Assembly: GCA_964446235.1 (NCBI GenBank)
Contig: CAYUNW010000004.1
Span: forward strand, 1-64,000
Direction: 5' to 3'
DNA from: CAYUNW01 sp964446235
GTDB lineage: Bacteria > Patescibacteriota > Microgenomatia > 2-02-FULL-39-11
DNA length: 64,000 nucleotides
How positions within the stretch are numbered: position 1 is the stretch's first letter; the number at the start of each line of letters is the position of its first letter. The notes beneath the pieces were generated by a model that was not told the DNA's origin, did no database searches, and saw nothing but the letters and a program-made list of their open reading frames with translations. This document shows, piece by piece, positions 18,534 to 28,253 of the stretch. The position numbers and the translations under genes were made by a program.

Positions 18534-19568
18534 ATGGTTATTAAAGAAATTAACATAAAAGATAAAACTGTATTTGATTCGCTTGCCATCCACCCTATGC
18601 AATCCTGGTCATGGGGTGAATTTAGAAAAAAAATGGGTTTAAAGTTATTAAGACTAGGAAAATTCAATAATGATAAACTGATAGAAACTGCTCAAATTAC
18701 TTTCCATAAAATACCTTCTACTAAATTCACAATCGGATATTTCCCTAAAGGAGGAATAACAAATCATGATATTTTGAATGAAATAATTAAGTATGCAAAA
18801 AAAGAGAATTGCATTTTTATAAAATTTGAACCCCACATTCAAAAAAAGACTATTAATTATCTGTCTTTTTATGATAAGTTTGATTTCAAAGATTCACCAC
18901 ATCCACTATTTACCAAATATACTTTTTGGTTAAATTTAGAAAAAAATGAAACAGATTTATTGAAGAATTTTCATCCAAAAACAAGATATAACATAAAAAT
19001 TGCTCAAAAACATGGTATTAAAATTTCATTTGATAACTCTGATAAAGCATTCGAACAGTACTGGTTATTAACAGATTCAACTACTAAAAGACAAAAATTC
19101 TTTGCACATACAAAAAAATATCACCAAACAATGTGGGAAACTATGAAAAATGACAAAATAGCGTACCTAATAAAAGCGGATTATTCTCAAGATAATAAAA
19201 ATTATACATTGGTCAGCTGGATAGTATTTTTATTTAATAATGTACTTTATTATCCTTATGGCGCTTCAAGTAATCTTTTTAGAAATACTATGGCGTCAAA
19301 TTTACTTGCATATGAAGCTATAAAATTTGGCCAAAAGTATGGTGCAAAAATGTTTGATATGTGGGGAGCTTTGAGTCCAAATCCTGATCCGAATGATCCT
19401 TGGTTTGGCTTTCATAGATTCAAAAAAGGATATGGAGGTGAATTGATAGAATTCGTCGGTAGTTACGATCTGGTCATAAACAAACCACTGTACTTACTCT
19501 ATAACAAACTTTATTACTTAAGAAAAATATTACTTGATATCAAATCGAACATACGAAATCACCAATGA
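18534..19568 (+). CDS. FemAB-family aminoacyltransferase
   Basis: The 344-residue protein has the double GNAT fold of Fem/MurM enzymes. MQSWSWGEFRKKMG is the usual N-terminal block, HPKTRYNIKIAQKHGI the central one, and FDMWGALSPNPDPNDPWFGF with KKGYGGELIEFVGSYD the C-terminal one. Family members add amino acids from tRNA to the peptidoglycan stem peptide. The stop overlaps the next start (ATGA). It is the first of two FemAB genes that flank a membrane TPR protein. Confidence 0.87.
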   Translation: MVIKEINIKDKTVFDSLAIHPMQSWSWGEFRKKMGLKLLRLGKFNNDKLIETAQITFHKIPSTKFTIGYFPKGGITNHDILNEIIKYAKKENCIFIKFEPHIQKKTINYLSFYDKFDFKDSPHPLFTKYTFWLNLEKNETDLLKNFHPKTRYNIKIAQKHGIKISFDNSDKAFEQYWLLTDSTTKRQKFFAHTKKYHQTMWETMKNDKIAYLIKADYSQDNKNYTLVSWIVFLFNNVLYYPYGASSNLFRNTMASNLLAYEAIKFGQKYGAKMFDMWGALSPNPDPNDPWFGFHRFKKGYGGELIEFVGSYDLVINKPLYLLYNKLYYLRKILLDIKSNIRNHQ

Positions 19569-21157
19569 GTTTTAGAAAAATTAATCATTTATTCCGCAAT
19601 AAAATATTTATTGTAATTTTTTTCTTTTTATTAACTATTCTTTGTTATAGTAATATCCTTAATAACGAGCTTTTTTTTGATGATGAAGAATTAATATATA
19701 AAAATGTTTATGTGGCTAATTTAAAATTTCTACCAAAATACTTTACTCAAAATATGGTAGCAGGTGCGGGTAAAAACAGTAATATGTACAGACCGGTACT
19801 TTTAACCTCTTTTGCTATAGATCATTTATTTTGGGGAAATAATCCTACAGGTTATCATTTAACCAGTCTATTGTTACATTTCTCAAATACTATATTACTT
19901 TTTTTGATTATATCCAACCTGACAAATACCAAAGTTGCTTTTCTGACAGCATTTTTATTCAATATTCATCCTGTTCAAACCGAAGCAATCGCATACGCTT
20001 CAGGCAGAACCGATCCGTTATCTGTTTTATTTATGTTAATTTCAATTTTATTATTTATTAAAATAAAGAGTTTATTTACAAGAAAAAAAATAATGGTATT
20101 GTTATTTTCATCGATGTCCTTCGTTCTTGCATTACTATCAAAAGAATCCAGTATTATACTTCCTTTCATACTATTCTTATTACCATTATTAAAAAAAGAA
20201 GTATTAATTAATAAAAAAAATGTTCTTTATTTATTACCATTTATAATTATTACGATTATATATTTTTTCTTAAGAATTAAGATCTTCAATTTTGATAATA
20301 TTTTTAATTTTTATAATAATACTATCTATCAAAATTCAATATATAGTAAAAATATTTTTGTAAGAATATATACTTTCTCAAAAGTTTATTTTATGTATTT
20401 ATACTTAATTTTTTTCCCGATAGAATTGAAATTTGTCAGAAATTCTCAAATTATTACTTCATTTAGCAATCCTTGGGTAATCTTTTTTGCTGTGTTCGTT
20501 CTATTTTTATTTTTAATTAGTTTTATATATAAAAATAAATATCCAATATATTTATTTTCTTTAATTTTCTTTTTTATTACGATTTTACCTACTTCTGGAA
20601 TAATTCCAATAAATAATATAATTACTGAACATTATTTATATTTTCCATCAATTGCGTTTTTTCTTACAATATCATCTATATTAAATTTTATTATTGATAA
20701 ATATAAAAATTACCAAATAAAAATGACAGTTTTTACTGTAATATCAATAATTTCGTTATTATTCATCATAAGAGTAATCATTAGAAACAACGATTGGCAG
20801 GATGCAATTAAATTTTATACAAAAAGTCTTATTCAAGAACCTTCACATATTCCAATAAGACATAATCTAGCAATGGTATATTCGGAAAAAGGATACATTA
20901 ATGAGGCGATAAACGAATACCTATTCTTAATAAAAAATGCTGATTATTATCCTCATACACGTCATAACTTGGCCAATCTATACAAAGGTTTAAAAGAATA
21001 TTCAAAAGCTGAAGAAGAATATAAACAAGCACTACGGATAGATCCTAATTTCATATTCAGTTATCAGGGTCTTTATGATCTATATACTATAATTGGTGAA
21101 ACCAAAAAAGCAGAAGACGTGATTGAAATGATGAAAAAAGTTGCACCTCCCCGATAA
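19565..21157 (+). CDS. Polytopic membrane protein with C-terminal TPR repeats (GT-C/TMTC-like)
   Basis: The 530-residue protein has about ten membrane helices. The first outer loop holds NNELFFDDEELIYKN, which carries the acidic pair typical of GT-C glycosyltransferases. MYRPVLLTSFAIDH and NIHPVQTEAIAYASGRTD are family blocks of the TMTC/O-mannosyltransferase-like proteins. Three TPR units follow (about 430-525). It probably transfers a sugar from a lipid carrier to a surface protein or polymer. The donor and acceptor are unknown. It is coupled to FemAB genes on both sides. Confidence 0.75.
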   Translation: MSFRKINHLFRNKIFIVIFFFLLTILCYSNILNNELFFDDEELIYKNVYVANLKFLPKYFTQNMVAGAGKNSNMYRPVLLTSFAIDHLFWGNNPTGYHLTSLLLHFSNTILLFLIISNLTNTKVAFLTAFLFNIHPVQTEAIAYASGRTDPLSVLFMLISILLFIKIKSLFTRKKIMVLLFSSMSFVLALLSKESSIILPFILFLLPLLKKEVLINKKNVLYLLPFIIITIIYFFLRIKIFNFDNIFNFYNNTIYQNSIYSKNIFVRIYTFSKVYFMYLYLIFFPIELKFVRNSQIITSFSNPWVIFFAVFVLFLFLISFIYKNKYPIYLFSLIFFFITILPTSGIIPINNIITEHYLYFPSIAFFLTISSILNFIIDKYKNYQIKMTVFTVISIISLLFIIRVIIRNNDWQDAIKFYTKSLIQEPSHIPIRHNLAMVYSEKGYINEAINEYLFLIKNADYYPHTRHNLANLYKGLKEYSKAEEEYKQALRIDPNFIFSYQGLYDLYTIIGETKKAEDVIEMMKKVAPPR

Positions 21158-21159
21158 AA

Positions 21160-22050
21160 ATGATACCTATCACAAATTTCAAAGATGTTCGTCAATCCCA
21201 TTATTTTGCTAGTTTTATGGAAAAAATCGGATGGGAAGTAGATTCAATCGGGAATACTTATATTTATATAAAAAAAATTCCGATAATCGGAAATTTCGTA
21301 AAAATACCCAGAATACCGGAAAATACTGATATTCAAAAAATTTTAAAAAAAATATCGTTTTATAAACCCTTTCAAATCAAAATATCTCCATATGTTTTTT
21401 CTGATAATAATTCCCCTGTTTTTTTTTCTCATCTAAAAACGCATGGATTCAAAATAGAATTATCCCCTTTCAACCCTACAACCACAATAATATTTGATTT
21501 GAAAAATAGTGAAAATGGTTTATTTGCTGGATTTACATCTGCAAAAAGAAGAGCAGTAAGGAAAGCAGTAAAAAATGGAGTTATAGTTAAAAAAACTAAC
21601 GACATAAATAACTTCATAAAAATTCGCCAAACACAATATACCCCGTTAGGATTTCTGGTTACTAGTGAAATGAATGCTTTGTGGGATACTTTTTATCCAA
21701 AAAATACTGTGCTATTTTTAGCTTATAAAAAAAATGATGATAAAACACTTAAACCGATTAGCGGAATTCAATTATTGTTATATAAAAATATTTGTTATTA
21801 CTGGTTCGCATCAAGTCTAATATCAGGTAAAAAACTATATGCTCCGTCTCTTTTGGTATGGGAAGCAATAAAATATTCGAAGAAGGTCGGATGCAAATAT
21901 TTTGATTTTGAAGGAATTTATGATGAAAGGTTCCCAAAAGCATCCCGGTCTTGGAAAGGCTTTACAAAATTCAAAGAAGGCTTTGGCGGTACTAAGTTTA
22001 TTTATGCACCCAATTATACAAAAGCAATATTTTCAAATATCATTTTCTAA
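21160..22050 (+). CDS. FemAB/GNAT-fold aminoacyltransferase-like protein
   Basis: At 296 residues this is the second FemAB-like gene of the operon, 2 bases after the TPR protein. It shows SAKRRAVRKAVKNGVIV, then LLVWEAIKYSKKVGCKYFDFEGIYDERFP and FKEGFGGTKFIYAPNY, the family pattern in the second GNAT half. It is shorter than the first copy. A role in peptidoglycan bridge synthesis is inferred. Its end overlaps the NIF3 gene by 18 bases on the other strand. Confidence 0.75.
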   Translation: MIPITNFKDVRQSHYFASFMEKIGWEVDSIGNTYIYIKKIPIIGNFVKIPRIPENTDIQKILKKISFYKPFQIKISPYVFSDNNSPVFFSHLKTHGFKIELSPFNPTTTIIFDLKNSENGLFAGFTSAKRRAVRKAVKNGVIVKKTNDINNFIKIRQTQYTPLGFLVTSEMNALWDTFYPKNTVLFLAYKKNDDKTLKPISGIQLLLYKNICYYWFASSLISGKKLYAPSLLVWEAIKYSKKVGCKYFDFEGIYDERFPKASRSWKGFTKFKEGFGGTKFIYAPNYTKAIFSNIIF

Positions 22051-22812
22051 ATCTAACCAACTACAATCGATGCCTTTAAAATTAGATTTCACATAATCCA
22101 TCAATGCTTTTATACCAAATATTTCTGTATTATAGTGACCTCCAGCAATAAAATTGATTCCTGCTTCCTTAAATATTTCTCTATTCCATTCATGCGCCTC
22201 TCCTGTAATGTATAAATCTATTCCCATATCTATTAGCTTCTGCATTTCAGATGGATTAGGAGCTCCTTTACCTGAAACTGCTACTACTCTTTTGATATTT
22301 TCTTTGTTTTGATAATAAATTGAAGTTGGACTTAACAATGATTTAAGCTGTTTTTTTATAGAATCATATGTTTTTTCTTCTTCAAATTCCCCCAAGTACC
22401 CCCATGGAGCCTCTTGATGAAAATAAGGCTGTTTAATTTTTGCATGGATATTATTTAATATTTGAACATTGTTGCCGATTTTTGGATGAGCATCCAGTAA
22501 AAAATGGTAACCAAAAAGAGAGATCCTATTTTCGAGTAAGTAACTAATCCTATTCTGAAAAATCTGGTCGTATCTTAAGTAAGGCGGAAAATTGAACGCA
22601 TGATGAACAATTATTACATCACAGTTTAAATTATTTGCCTTTTGGAAAAGTGCTATAGAAGCAGATACTCCAAAACCTACTTTTTTTATTTCCTTTTTAG
22701 CATTCACCAACAAACCATTTGCCATGTAAGGATCAATTTCTTGTATGTTAAGTGTCTTATCAAAATATAAATATTCGTCTAATTTTCTCTGTAAATAATC
22801 AAGGTTTATCAT
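22033..22812 (-). CDS. NIF3-like dinuclear metal protein (YqfO/YbgI family)
   Basis: The 259-residue protein shows VIIVHHAFNF, GYHFLLDAHP, GEAHEWNREIFKEAG and AGGHYNTEIFGIKAL, which hold the metal-ligating His, Asp and Glu residues of the NIF3 fold. Members are annotated as GTP cyclohydrolase I type 2 homologs, but their cell role is uncertain. It lies 15 bases after the helicase-nuclease gene and is likely co-transcribed. Confidence 0.85.
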   Translation of the reverse strand: MINLDYLQRKLDEYLYFDKTLNIQEIDPYMANGLLVNAKKEIKKVGFGVSASIALFQKANNLNCDVIIVHHAFNFPPYLRYDQIFQNRISYLLENRISLFGYHFLLDAHPKIGNNVQILNNIHAKIKQPYFHQEAPWGYLGEFEEEKTYDSIKKQLKSLLSPTSIYYQNKENIKRVVAVSGKGAPNPSEMQKLIDMGIDLYITGEAHEWNREIFKEAGINFIAGGHYNTEIFGIKALMDYVKSNFKGIDCSWLDLENDI

Positions 22813-22827
22813 AATTTTATGTATACT

Positions 22828-25803
22828 TCATTGCCATGCTTTACATATCATTCTATAATCACAAAAATCGCATAAATTGCTGACTTTTGGTTCAAAACTA
22901 CTATTTTCAATTTCTTTAGCGGTTTTTATGATTTTTTCCTTTGCACTTTGTAAATCCTGATCTGTTCTTGTGCTTGAAATTTTCTCGAATGTCTCAAAAA
23001 AATAAAAAGAAAGCACTACTTCACTTGATTTTTTATTATAAATACCAGAATCAGTTGCGGCAAGTGCATAAACAGTCATCTGTAAATTTTCTCTGATTTC
23101 TTTTTCCTTTGGCTTTTTTCCTGTTTTATAGTCAATTATTTCTATTCTTCCTTCTTGAAGATTATCAACTCTATCAATTTTACCTCCTAATTTAAGATTA
23201 CTGTTTAATGAGATTTTGAATACCTGTTCTAAACTTAAGGGTTTTTGCCGAGGATCATATACTTTTTCATAAAACCCTTTCAGCATTTCTCTCCCTCTCT
23301 GTTTCATTTTTTTCTCATAGGCTCTCGAACCATAACCAACTGGAGTCCATACTTTGTCAAGAATAGCCAATAAATCTTTAAAATTCAAATTTTCATTTGC
23401 CAAGCGTTTTTCGTAAAATTTTTGTAAAGCCTCATGCATCGAACTGCCAAATGAACCAGCCGCTGAAGGCATCACTGGAATTTTCAATATATAACGGTAT
23501 TTATATTGGAGAGGACAGGTTAAAAAAGTATCTATTTGTGAATAAGATAAATAACTAAGTTTTGTTTTTGCAGAATAATTTTCCGCTTCTTTCTCTTTTT
23601 TCCAGTTAAAAAAAGACAGTTGTCCGGTTTCTTTATTCGTTTTTTTAAGGATTCTTTCAATACCATCACCTAAGGTTTCATATAAAAAAGGAGATGGTCT
23701 CCGTTCCCGTTTGGCCTGACCGTAATATGCTGAAGCGCTGAATATCAGCTTATCTCTAGCACGTGTCATAGCAACATAAAATAATCTTCTTTCTTCTTCC
23801 AAATGATAATCCCCTTCCGGCAGTATTTCTTTAATCAAATCATCAGGAATTGGTATCTGCTCCTTTCTTTCATATGTGGGAAAACGGCCTTGAGTTAAAT
23901 TCACTATAAATACTACTTTGAATTCCAGCCCCTTAGCAGAATGTATTGTAAGGATATTTACCGCATTATTCTCTGTCCAATCAATATTTGTGACCAACGG
24001 GCTTTCTCCTAACTCCATAGCTGTCTCTATCCATTCAACCGTTCTATTGACTGAAGCATCTTCATTTTCGAATTCAAAATTTTTCAATTTATCAAAAAAT
24101 TTTGAAATATTTATTACTTCCTTTTCTTTTTTAAGACTATCAATATCAGTGAATTGTTTTAACATTCCTGTTTTCTCCAGAAATGAATATATTATTTGAC
24201 CGGCTGTTTCTGTTTTAACTTGTAACAAATGATGTTTTAAAATTTGCATAATATTGAAAAGTTTTTCTTTTGTTTTTTTATCAATGCTAGGAATTAACTG
24301 AAAATAATTCTTATCATTGCTCCAATGACTTTGATCTTTTGTATATTCTGCAATAATTACTTCTATTGTTTCAAAAAGTGATAATCCGGTTTTTCGAGCA
24401 AAAGATAAAATAAATGCAATATCCCGTGGTGAAATTTCAAAAATAGGCATACTTAATACTCTATACATAACAACTGAATCGCTTGGGTTATTTAATAATT
24501 TCAAATAGGCAATTAAGTCTCTTACTTCGTTTTGACGGAAAAGCTGACCCGGTCCTAAAAACTGATAAGGAATACCTAATCTAGAAAAAGCTTTAATAAA
24601 ACTGTCTGCATGATTATTTGCTCGAACTAATACAGCAATATCTTTCCAATAATATTTACTTAGTTGATCGGATTTTTGATCGATTATTTGTTTAATTTTT
24701 TTAGCTACAGCATCTGCTTCATCTTCAGCTCTTTGGGAATATAAAAACTCAATTTTCTCACCATCAATATTTCTCACACTTTCCAATTTTTTGTTTATAT
24801 CTTCTTTAACTTCAAGTCTATCAGGATTATTTGACTGAATCATTTTATATGAGGCATCCAAAATATTTTTACTTGATCGATAATTCTTTGATAAAACTAT
24901 CACTTTCGCCTGAGGAAAATATTTTTTGAACTGTAAAATGTTTGATATTGCCGCACCTCTCCAACGATAAATAGCCTGATCATCATCACCAACAACAGTA
25001 ATATTTTTATGATTTTCAGATAGTATAACGGCTAACTGATTCTGGGCAAAGTTTGTATCCTGAAATTCATCAATAAGTATATATTTAAATTTTTCTTGAT
25101 AATTTTTAAGAATATTTTTCCGTTTTCTAAATAATTTTAAAGTATAAAAAATCAAATCACTGAAATCCAAAACACCATTTTTAATTTTTAACTCCTCATA
25201 CTTCGAATATGCATAGGCAAGCTCTAAGTATTTTTCTGAATCAATGATTTCAGCTTCACTAATCTTATTGTTTTTTCTATTTTTTTCAGCCCAAATAATA
25301 TAATCTTTTGGCGTAACATCTTCATCCTTAAGCCTAGAAAAATGATTTGCTAAACCGTTTAGAAATTTTTTTGGATTACCAAGCGGACGAAAATATTTCA
25401 AATCGAAGTTAAACAAATTATCCCTTAGAAATATTATGGTATCCGCATTTGTATGAAGTTTGAAATCAGAAGTAATTCCTATTTGAATTGCTTCATCTTT
25501 AAGCACTCGTTCACCAAAAGCATGAAAAGTCATTACCCACATCTCTCTATATCCAATAGGTAATGCCTGATCTAATCGTTCTTCCATCTCATGAGCAGCT
25601 TTTTCAGTAAACGTTAATGCAAGAATTTCTTCAGGTTTAATCTTTTGCTCTGTAATCAACCACTTGATTTTTTCAGTTATAACTGTAGTCTTACCCGTAC
25701 CTGCTCCGGCAATAATCAGAAGCGGACCATTATTATAAGTAACTGCATTAAGTTGTTGTTTGTTTAATTTTTTTTCAGAAATATTATTCTCTTTAAAAAT
25801 CAT
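22828..25803 (-). CDS. UvrD-like helicase with C-terminal PD-(D/E)XK nuclease and Fe-S cluster motif
   Basis: The 991-residue, two-part protein is read from the ATG at 25803. The helicase half shows AGAGTGKTTVITEK, LIDEFQDTNFAQ, VVGDDDQAIYRWRGA, LSKNYRSS, TIHSAKGLEFKVVF and VAMTRARDKLIF. The C-terminal part (about 720-991) is a RecB/AddB-type nuclease: GGKIDRVDNL and IEIIDYKTGKKP hold the catalytic Asp, Asp and Lys. One Cys in LTCPLQYKYRY and three in CDFCDYRMIC match the 4Fe-4S staple of AddB and Cas4. It probably processes DNA ends in recombination. Confidence 0.93.
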   Translation of the reverse strand: MIFKENNISEKKLNKQQLNAVTYNNGPLLIIAGAGTGKTTVITEKIKWLITEQKIKPEEILALTFTEKAAHEMEERLDQALPIGYREMWVMTFHAFGERVLKDEAIQIGITSDFKLHTNADTIIFLRDNLFNFDLKYFRPLGNPKKFLNGLANHFSRLKDEDVTPKDYIIWAEKNRKNNKISEAEIIDSEKYLELAYAYSKYEELKIKNGVLDFSDLIFYTLKLFRKRKNILKNYQEKFKYILIDEFQDTNFAQNQLAVILSENHKNITVVGDDDQAIYRWRGAAISNILQFKKYFPQAKVIVLSKNYRSSKNILDASYKMIQSNNPDRLEVKEDINKKLESVRNIDGEKIEFLYSQRAEDEADAVAKKIKQIIDQKSDQLSKYYWKDIAVLVRANNHADSFIKAFSRLGIPYQFLGPGQLFRQNEVRDLIAYLKLLNNPSDSVVMYRVLSMPIFEISPRDIAFILSFARKTGLSLFETIEVIIAEYTKDQSHWSNDKNYFQLIPSIDKKTKEKLFNIMQILKHHLLQVKTETAGQIIYSFLEKTGMLKQFTDIDSLKKEKEVINISKFFDKLKNFEFENEDASVNRTVEWIETAMELGESPLVTNIDWTENNAVNILTIHSAKGLEFKVVFIVNLTQGRFPTYERKEQIPIPDDLIKEILPEGDYHLEEERRLFYVAMTRARDKLIFSASAYYGQAKRERRPSPFLYETLGDGIERILKKTNKETGQLSFFNWKKEKEAENYSAKTKLSYLSYSQIDTFLTCPLQYKYRYILKIPVMPSAAGSFGSSMHEALQKFYEKRLANENLNFKDLLAILDKVWTPVGYGSRAYEKKMKQRGREMLKGFYEKVYDPRQKPLSLEQVFKISLNSNLKLGGKIDRVDNLQEGRIEIIDYKTGKKPKEKEIRENLQMTVYALAATDSGIYNKKSSEVVLSFYFFETFEKISSTRTDQDLQSAKEKIIKTAKEIENSSFEPKVSNLCDFCDYRMICKAWQ

Positions 25804-25810
25804 CAAAGTA

Positions 25811-25819
25811 ATGCTACCA
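25811..25819 (-). promoter_or_regulatory. Extended -10 of the helicase-nuclease gene
   Basis: On the minus strand TGG-TAGCAT ends 7 bases before the ATG at 25803, consistent with a leaderless transcript. Confidence 0.45.
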
Positions 25820-25862
25820 CAAACTTACAAAATCTACACTGATAAAATCCTATCATCCGACC

Positions 25863-26288
25863 TCACATTCCAGGTTGATTATTTTCACTTCTTTCTGGGG
25901 TATTTCTAAAAAATGGGTTAAGCTGGATGGTCGTTGCAGAATAGCTTTTATCAGGATTCTCCTGACCGAATATTGCTACCTGGTCACCAATTTTCAAATC
26001 ATCTAATGATCCTTGTGTTGCTTTTGATACTTCTGTTTTTGAAGATGTCAAAATAATTTTTGTACTTTGGTCAGATAATTTTACAGTTATACCAGTACTA
26101 TCTTTTGAAATGATTTCACCTCTAACCATAGCAGCACCGTTTCTTTGCTGCATTTGGCTACGCTGAAAATTAGGATTATTTCTGAATTGTGACGATCTTA
26201 GACCCTGTTGATATATCATACCACCATAAAAAGATAATCCTGAAAGAAATAAAATTATTACTCCCATAATTAGATAATTTTTTTTCAT
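25863..26288 (-). CDS. Membrane-anchored DUF5666-like protein
   Basis: The 141-residue protein has an N-terminal membrane helix (about 5-24), a Gln/Asn/Arg-rich linker, and a small beta domain (about 54-125: VRGEIISKDSTGITVKLSDQ, then LDDLKIGDQVAIFGQ) of the DUF5666 type. It is the last gene of the MacAB-like export operon, 22 bases after the permease, with a good Shine-Dalgarno site (aaggaggt). An accessory role in export or in sensing the substrate is inferred. Confidence 0.7.
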   Translation of the reverse strand: MKKNYLIMGVIILFLSGLSFYGGMIYQQGLRSSQFRNNPNFQRSQMQQRNGAAMVRGEIISKDSTGITVKLSDQSTKIILTSSKTEVSKATQGSLDDLKIGDQVAIFGQENPDKSYSATTIQLNPFFRNTPERSENNQPGM

Positions 26289-26310
26289 ATTTTCACCTCC
26301 TTTTTAAAAA

Positions 26311-27534
26311 TTATTCATAACGTAATGCATCTATAGGTTGTAAATTTGCTGCTTTTCTTGCCGGGTAGTATCCAAAAATTATTCCTATTGCCGCAGATAC
26401 TCCAAAAGCTAAAATAATTGATGTAAATGCTAAAGTGAAAGGAAGTTGCATGTATTTTGATAGTAAGTATGACACAGCTGATCCTACTAAAATACCAACT
26501 AGTCCTCCAGTAAATGTGATAATTATTGCTTCTGTTAAAAATTGGGCTGTAATAATCTTTTTCTTAGCTCCTAAACTTTTCCTCAGACCGATTTCTCTTG
26601 TTCTTTCAGTAACTGTTACCAACATAATATTCATAATCCCTATTCCTCCAACCACAAGTGAAATTGCTGCAATACCAGATAATAAAGTAGTAAATGTAGC
26701 TGTAACTTGAGTAGCTGTACCTAAAATATCCTCTTGAGACATTATTGAAAAATCTGCAGCTAAAGGATCATTTATCCGATGTTTTTTTAAAAGAAAATAG
26801 CCGACTTGATCCCTTGCTTGACTCATGTTTTTTTCATCAATAGCTTCTATAGAAATAGAACTAACATAATCAGCGCCATACAGTATTTTTTGTGCCGTAG
26901 TTAAAGGTACAAATACTCTATCATCCTGATTCATAAAACCGCTTCCTCCTTTGCTTTGTGTCACGCCAATGACGCTAAATGAAATCCCATTGATCCTAAC
27001 GATCTTACCTATCGGATCAGCATTTTCTCCAAATAAATCAGTTACAGTTTGCGGTCCTAATACAGCTACTTTTGCCAGACCTTCAATATGCTGTTCTGTT
27101 AAAAAACTGCCTATAGATACCGGTAAATTCCTTACTTTTGAGTATTCTGCGGTTACTCCGACAATTTGAGTGTTAGTATTGTTTCTACCAGCAGTAACCT
27201 GGGAATTTCTAGAAAATTCTGGAGCTACGTTTTTCACAGTAGTTATTTCTGATGAATTTTTTATCGCTTTTGCATCCTCATAGGTTAAACTAGTCCTTCC
27301 CCCAACAGCTCCCCGTACACCACCACTATCAGCAGCTCCAGGCATAACTGTCAATAAATTTGATCCTAAAGATTTAATCTGGTCTTGAACTGACTTTTGA
27401 GATGATTGACCTAAAGATATCAAAGCTATGACGCTACCAATTCCGATAATCACTCCCAACATCGCCAAAGCTGTTCTAATTTTATTTAAAGTTAAAGTAG
27501 AAAAACTTTCTGAGATTAATTCTTTGTAATCCAT
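26311..27534 (-). CDS. MacB-like ABC transporter permease (FtsX/MacB family)
   Basis: The 407-residue protein has one N-terminal helix (about 18-40), a long extracellular MacB core domain, and three C-terminal helices (from about 280). VVGGIGIMNIMLVTVTERTREIGLRKSLGA is the family signature. In this class the ATPase is a separate protein, encoded just upstream with a TAATG overlap. It would work with the MacA-like adaptor to push a substrate out of the membrane. Confidence 0.9.
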   Translation of the reverse strand: MDYKELISESFSTLTLNKIRTALAMLGVIIGIGSVIALISLGQSSQKSVQDQIKSLGSNLLTVMPGAADSGGVRGAVGGRTSLTYEDAKAIKNSSEITTVKNVAPEFSRNSQVTAGRNNTNTQIVGVTAEYSKVRNLPVSIGSFLTEQHIEGLAKVAVLGPQTVTDLFGENADPIGKIVRINGISFSVIGVTQSKGGSGFMNQDDRVFVPLTTAQKILYGADYVSSISIEAIDEKNMSQARDQVGYFLLKKHRINDPLAADFSIMSQEDILGTATQVTATFTTLLSGIAAISLVVGGIGIMNIMLVTVTERTREIGLRKSLGAKKKIITAQFLTEAIIITFTGGLVGILVGSAVSYLLSKYMQLPFTLAFTSIILAFGVSAAIGIIFGYYPARKAANLQPIDALRYE

Positions 27535-28244
27535 TATTTATTATGAATTTTATTTATAATTTTCCGATTTCCGTTGTGATTGTCTTCAAAAATTTTTCCG
27601 TCTTTGATATTAATTACTCTTTTTGCATATTTTGCTACTTGCGGCTCATGAGTAATCATAATAATAGTATTACCTTTATCATTTAAAGATTGAAAAATTC
27701 CCATGATTTCTTCTGCTTGTTTTGTTGCAATATTTCCCGTCGGTTCATCAGCAAGTATAATATTTGGGTTCATAGACAATGCCCGGGCAATAGCTACTCT
27801 CTGCTGTTGTCCACCGGACAATTGACTTGACGAGTGATAAAGCCGATCACCTAAGCCAACCGTTTCTAATAATTTTCTAGCTCTTATTTCTCTTTCATTT
27901 TTTTCGACACTACCGTAAACCATAGGAATGATTACATTTTTCAAAGCAGAAATCCTGGGCAGCAAATTATATGCTTGAAATACAAATCCGATTTTTTTAT
28001 TTCTAATTTCTGCCAACTCATCCTCGTCTAAATCTGAAATATCATGACCATCTAGTATATATTCTCCGCTTGTGGGTACATCCAAGGCACCAAGTATGTG
28101 CATTAATGTAGATTTACCTGATCCTGAAGGACCCATAATCGCTACAAACTCACCTTTATTTATTTCAAAACTGACATCATCAAGCGCTTTTACTTCTACA
28201 TCACCTGGTTTATATATCTTAAAAATATGAGAGACTTTTATCAT
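27534..28244 (-). CDS. ABC transporter ATPase (LolD/MacB type)
   Basis: The 236-residue ATPase shows Walker A GPSGSGKST, the Q-loop VFQAYNLLPRISA, signature LSGGQQQRVAIARAL, Walker B IILADEPTG and the H-loop MITHEP. The IATKQAEEIM stretch after Walker B fits the LolD/MacB group. It energises the permease encoded directly after it, and follows the adaptor gene by 9 bases. Confidence 0.95.
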   Translation of the reverse strand: MIKVSHIFKIYKPGDVEVKALDDVSFEINKGEFVAIMGPSGSGKSTLMHILGALDVPTSGEYILDGHDISDLDEDELAEIRNKKIGFVFQAYNLLPRISALKNVIIPMVYGSVEKNEREIRARKLLETVGLGDRLYHSSSQLSGGQQQRVAIARALSMNPNIILADEPTGNIATKQAEEIMGIFQSLNDKGNTIIMITHEPQVAKYAKRVINIKDGKIFEDNHNGNRKIINKIHNK

Positions 28245-28253
28245 AAGACCTGT

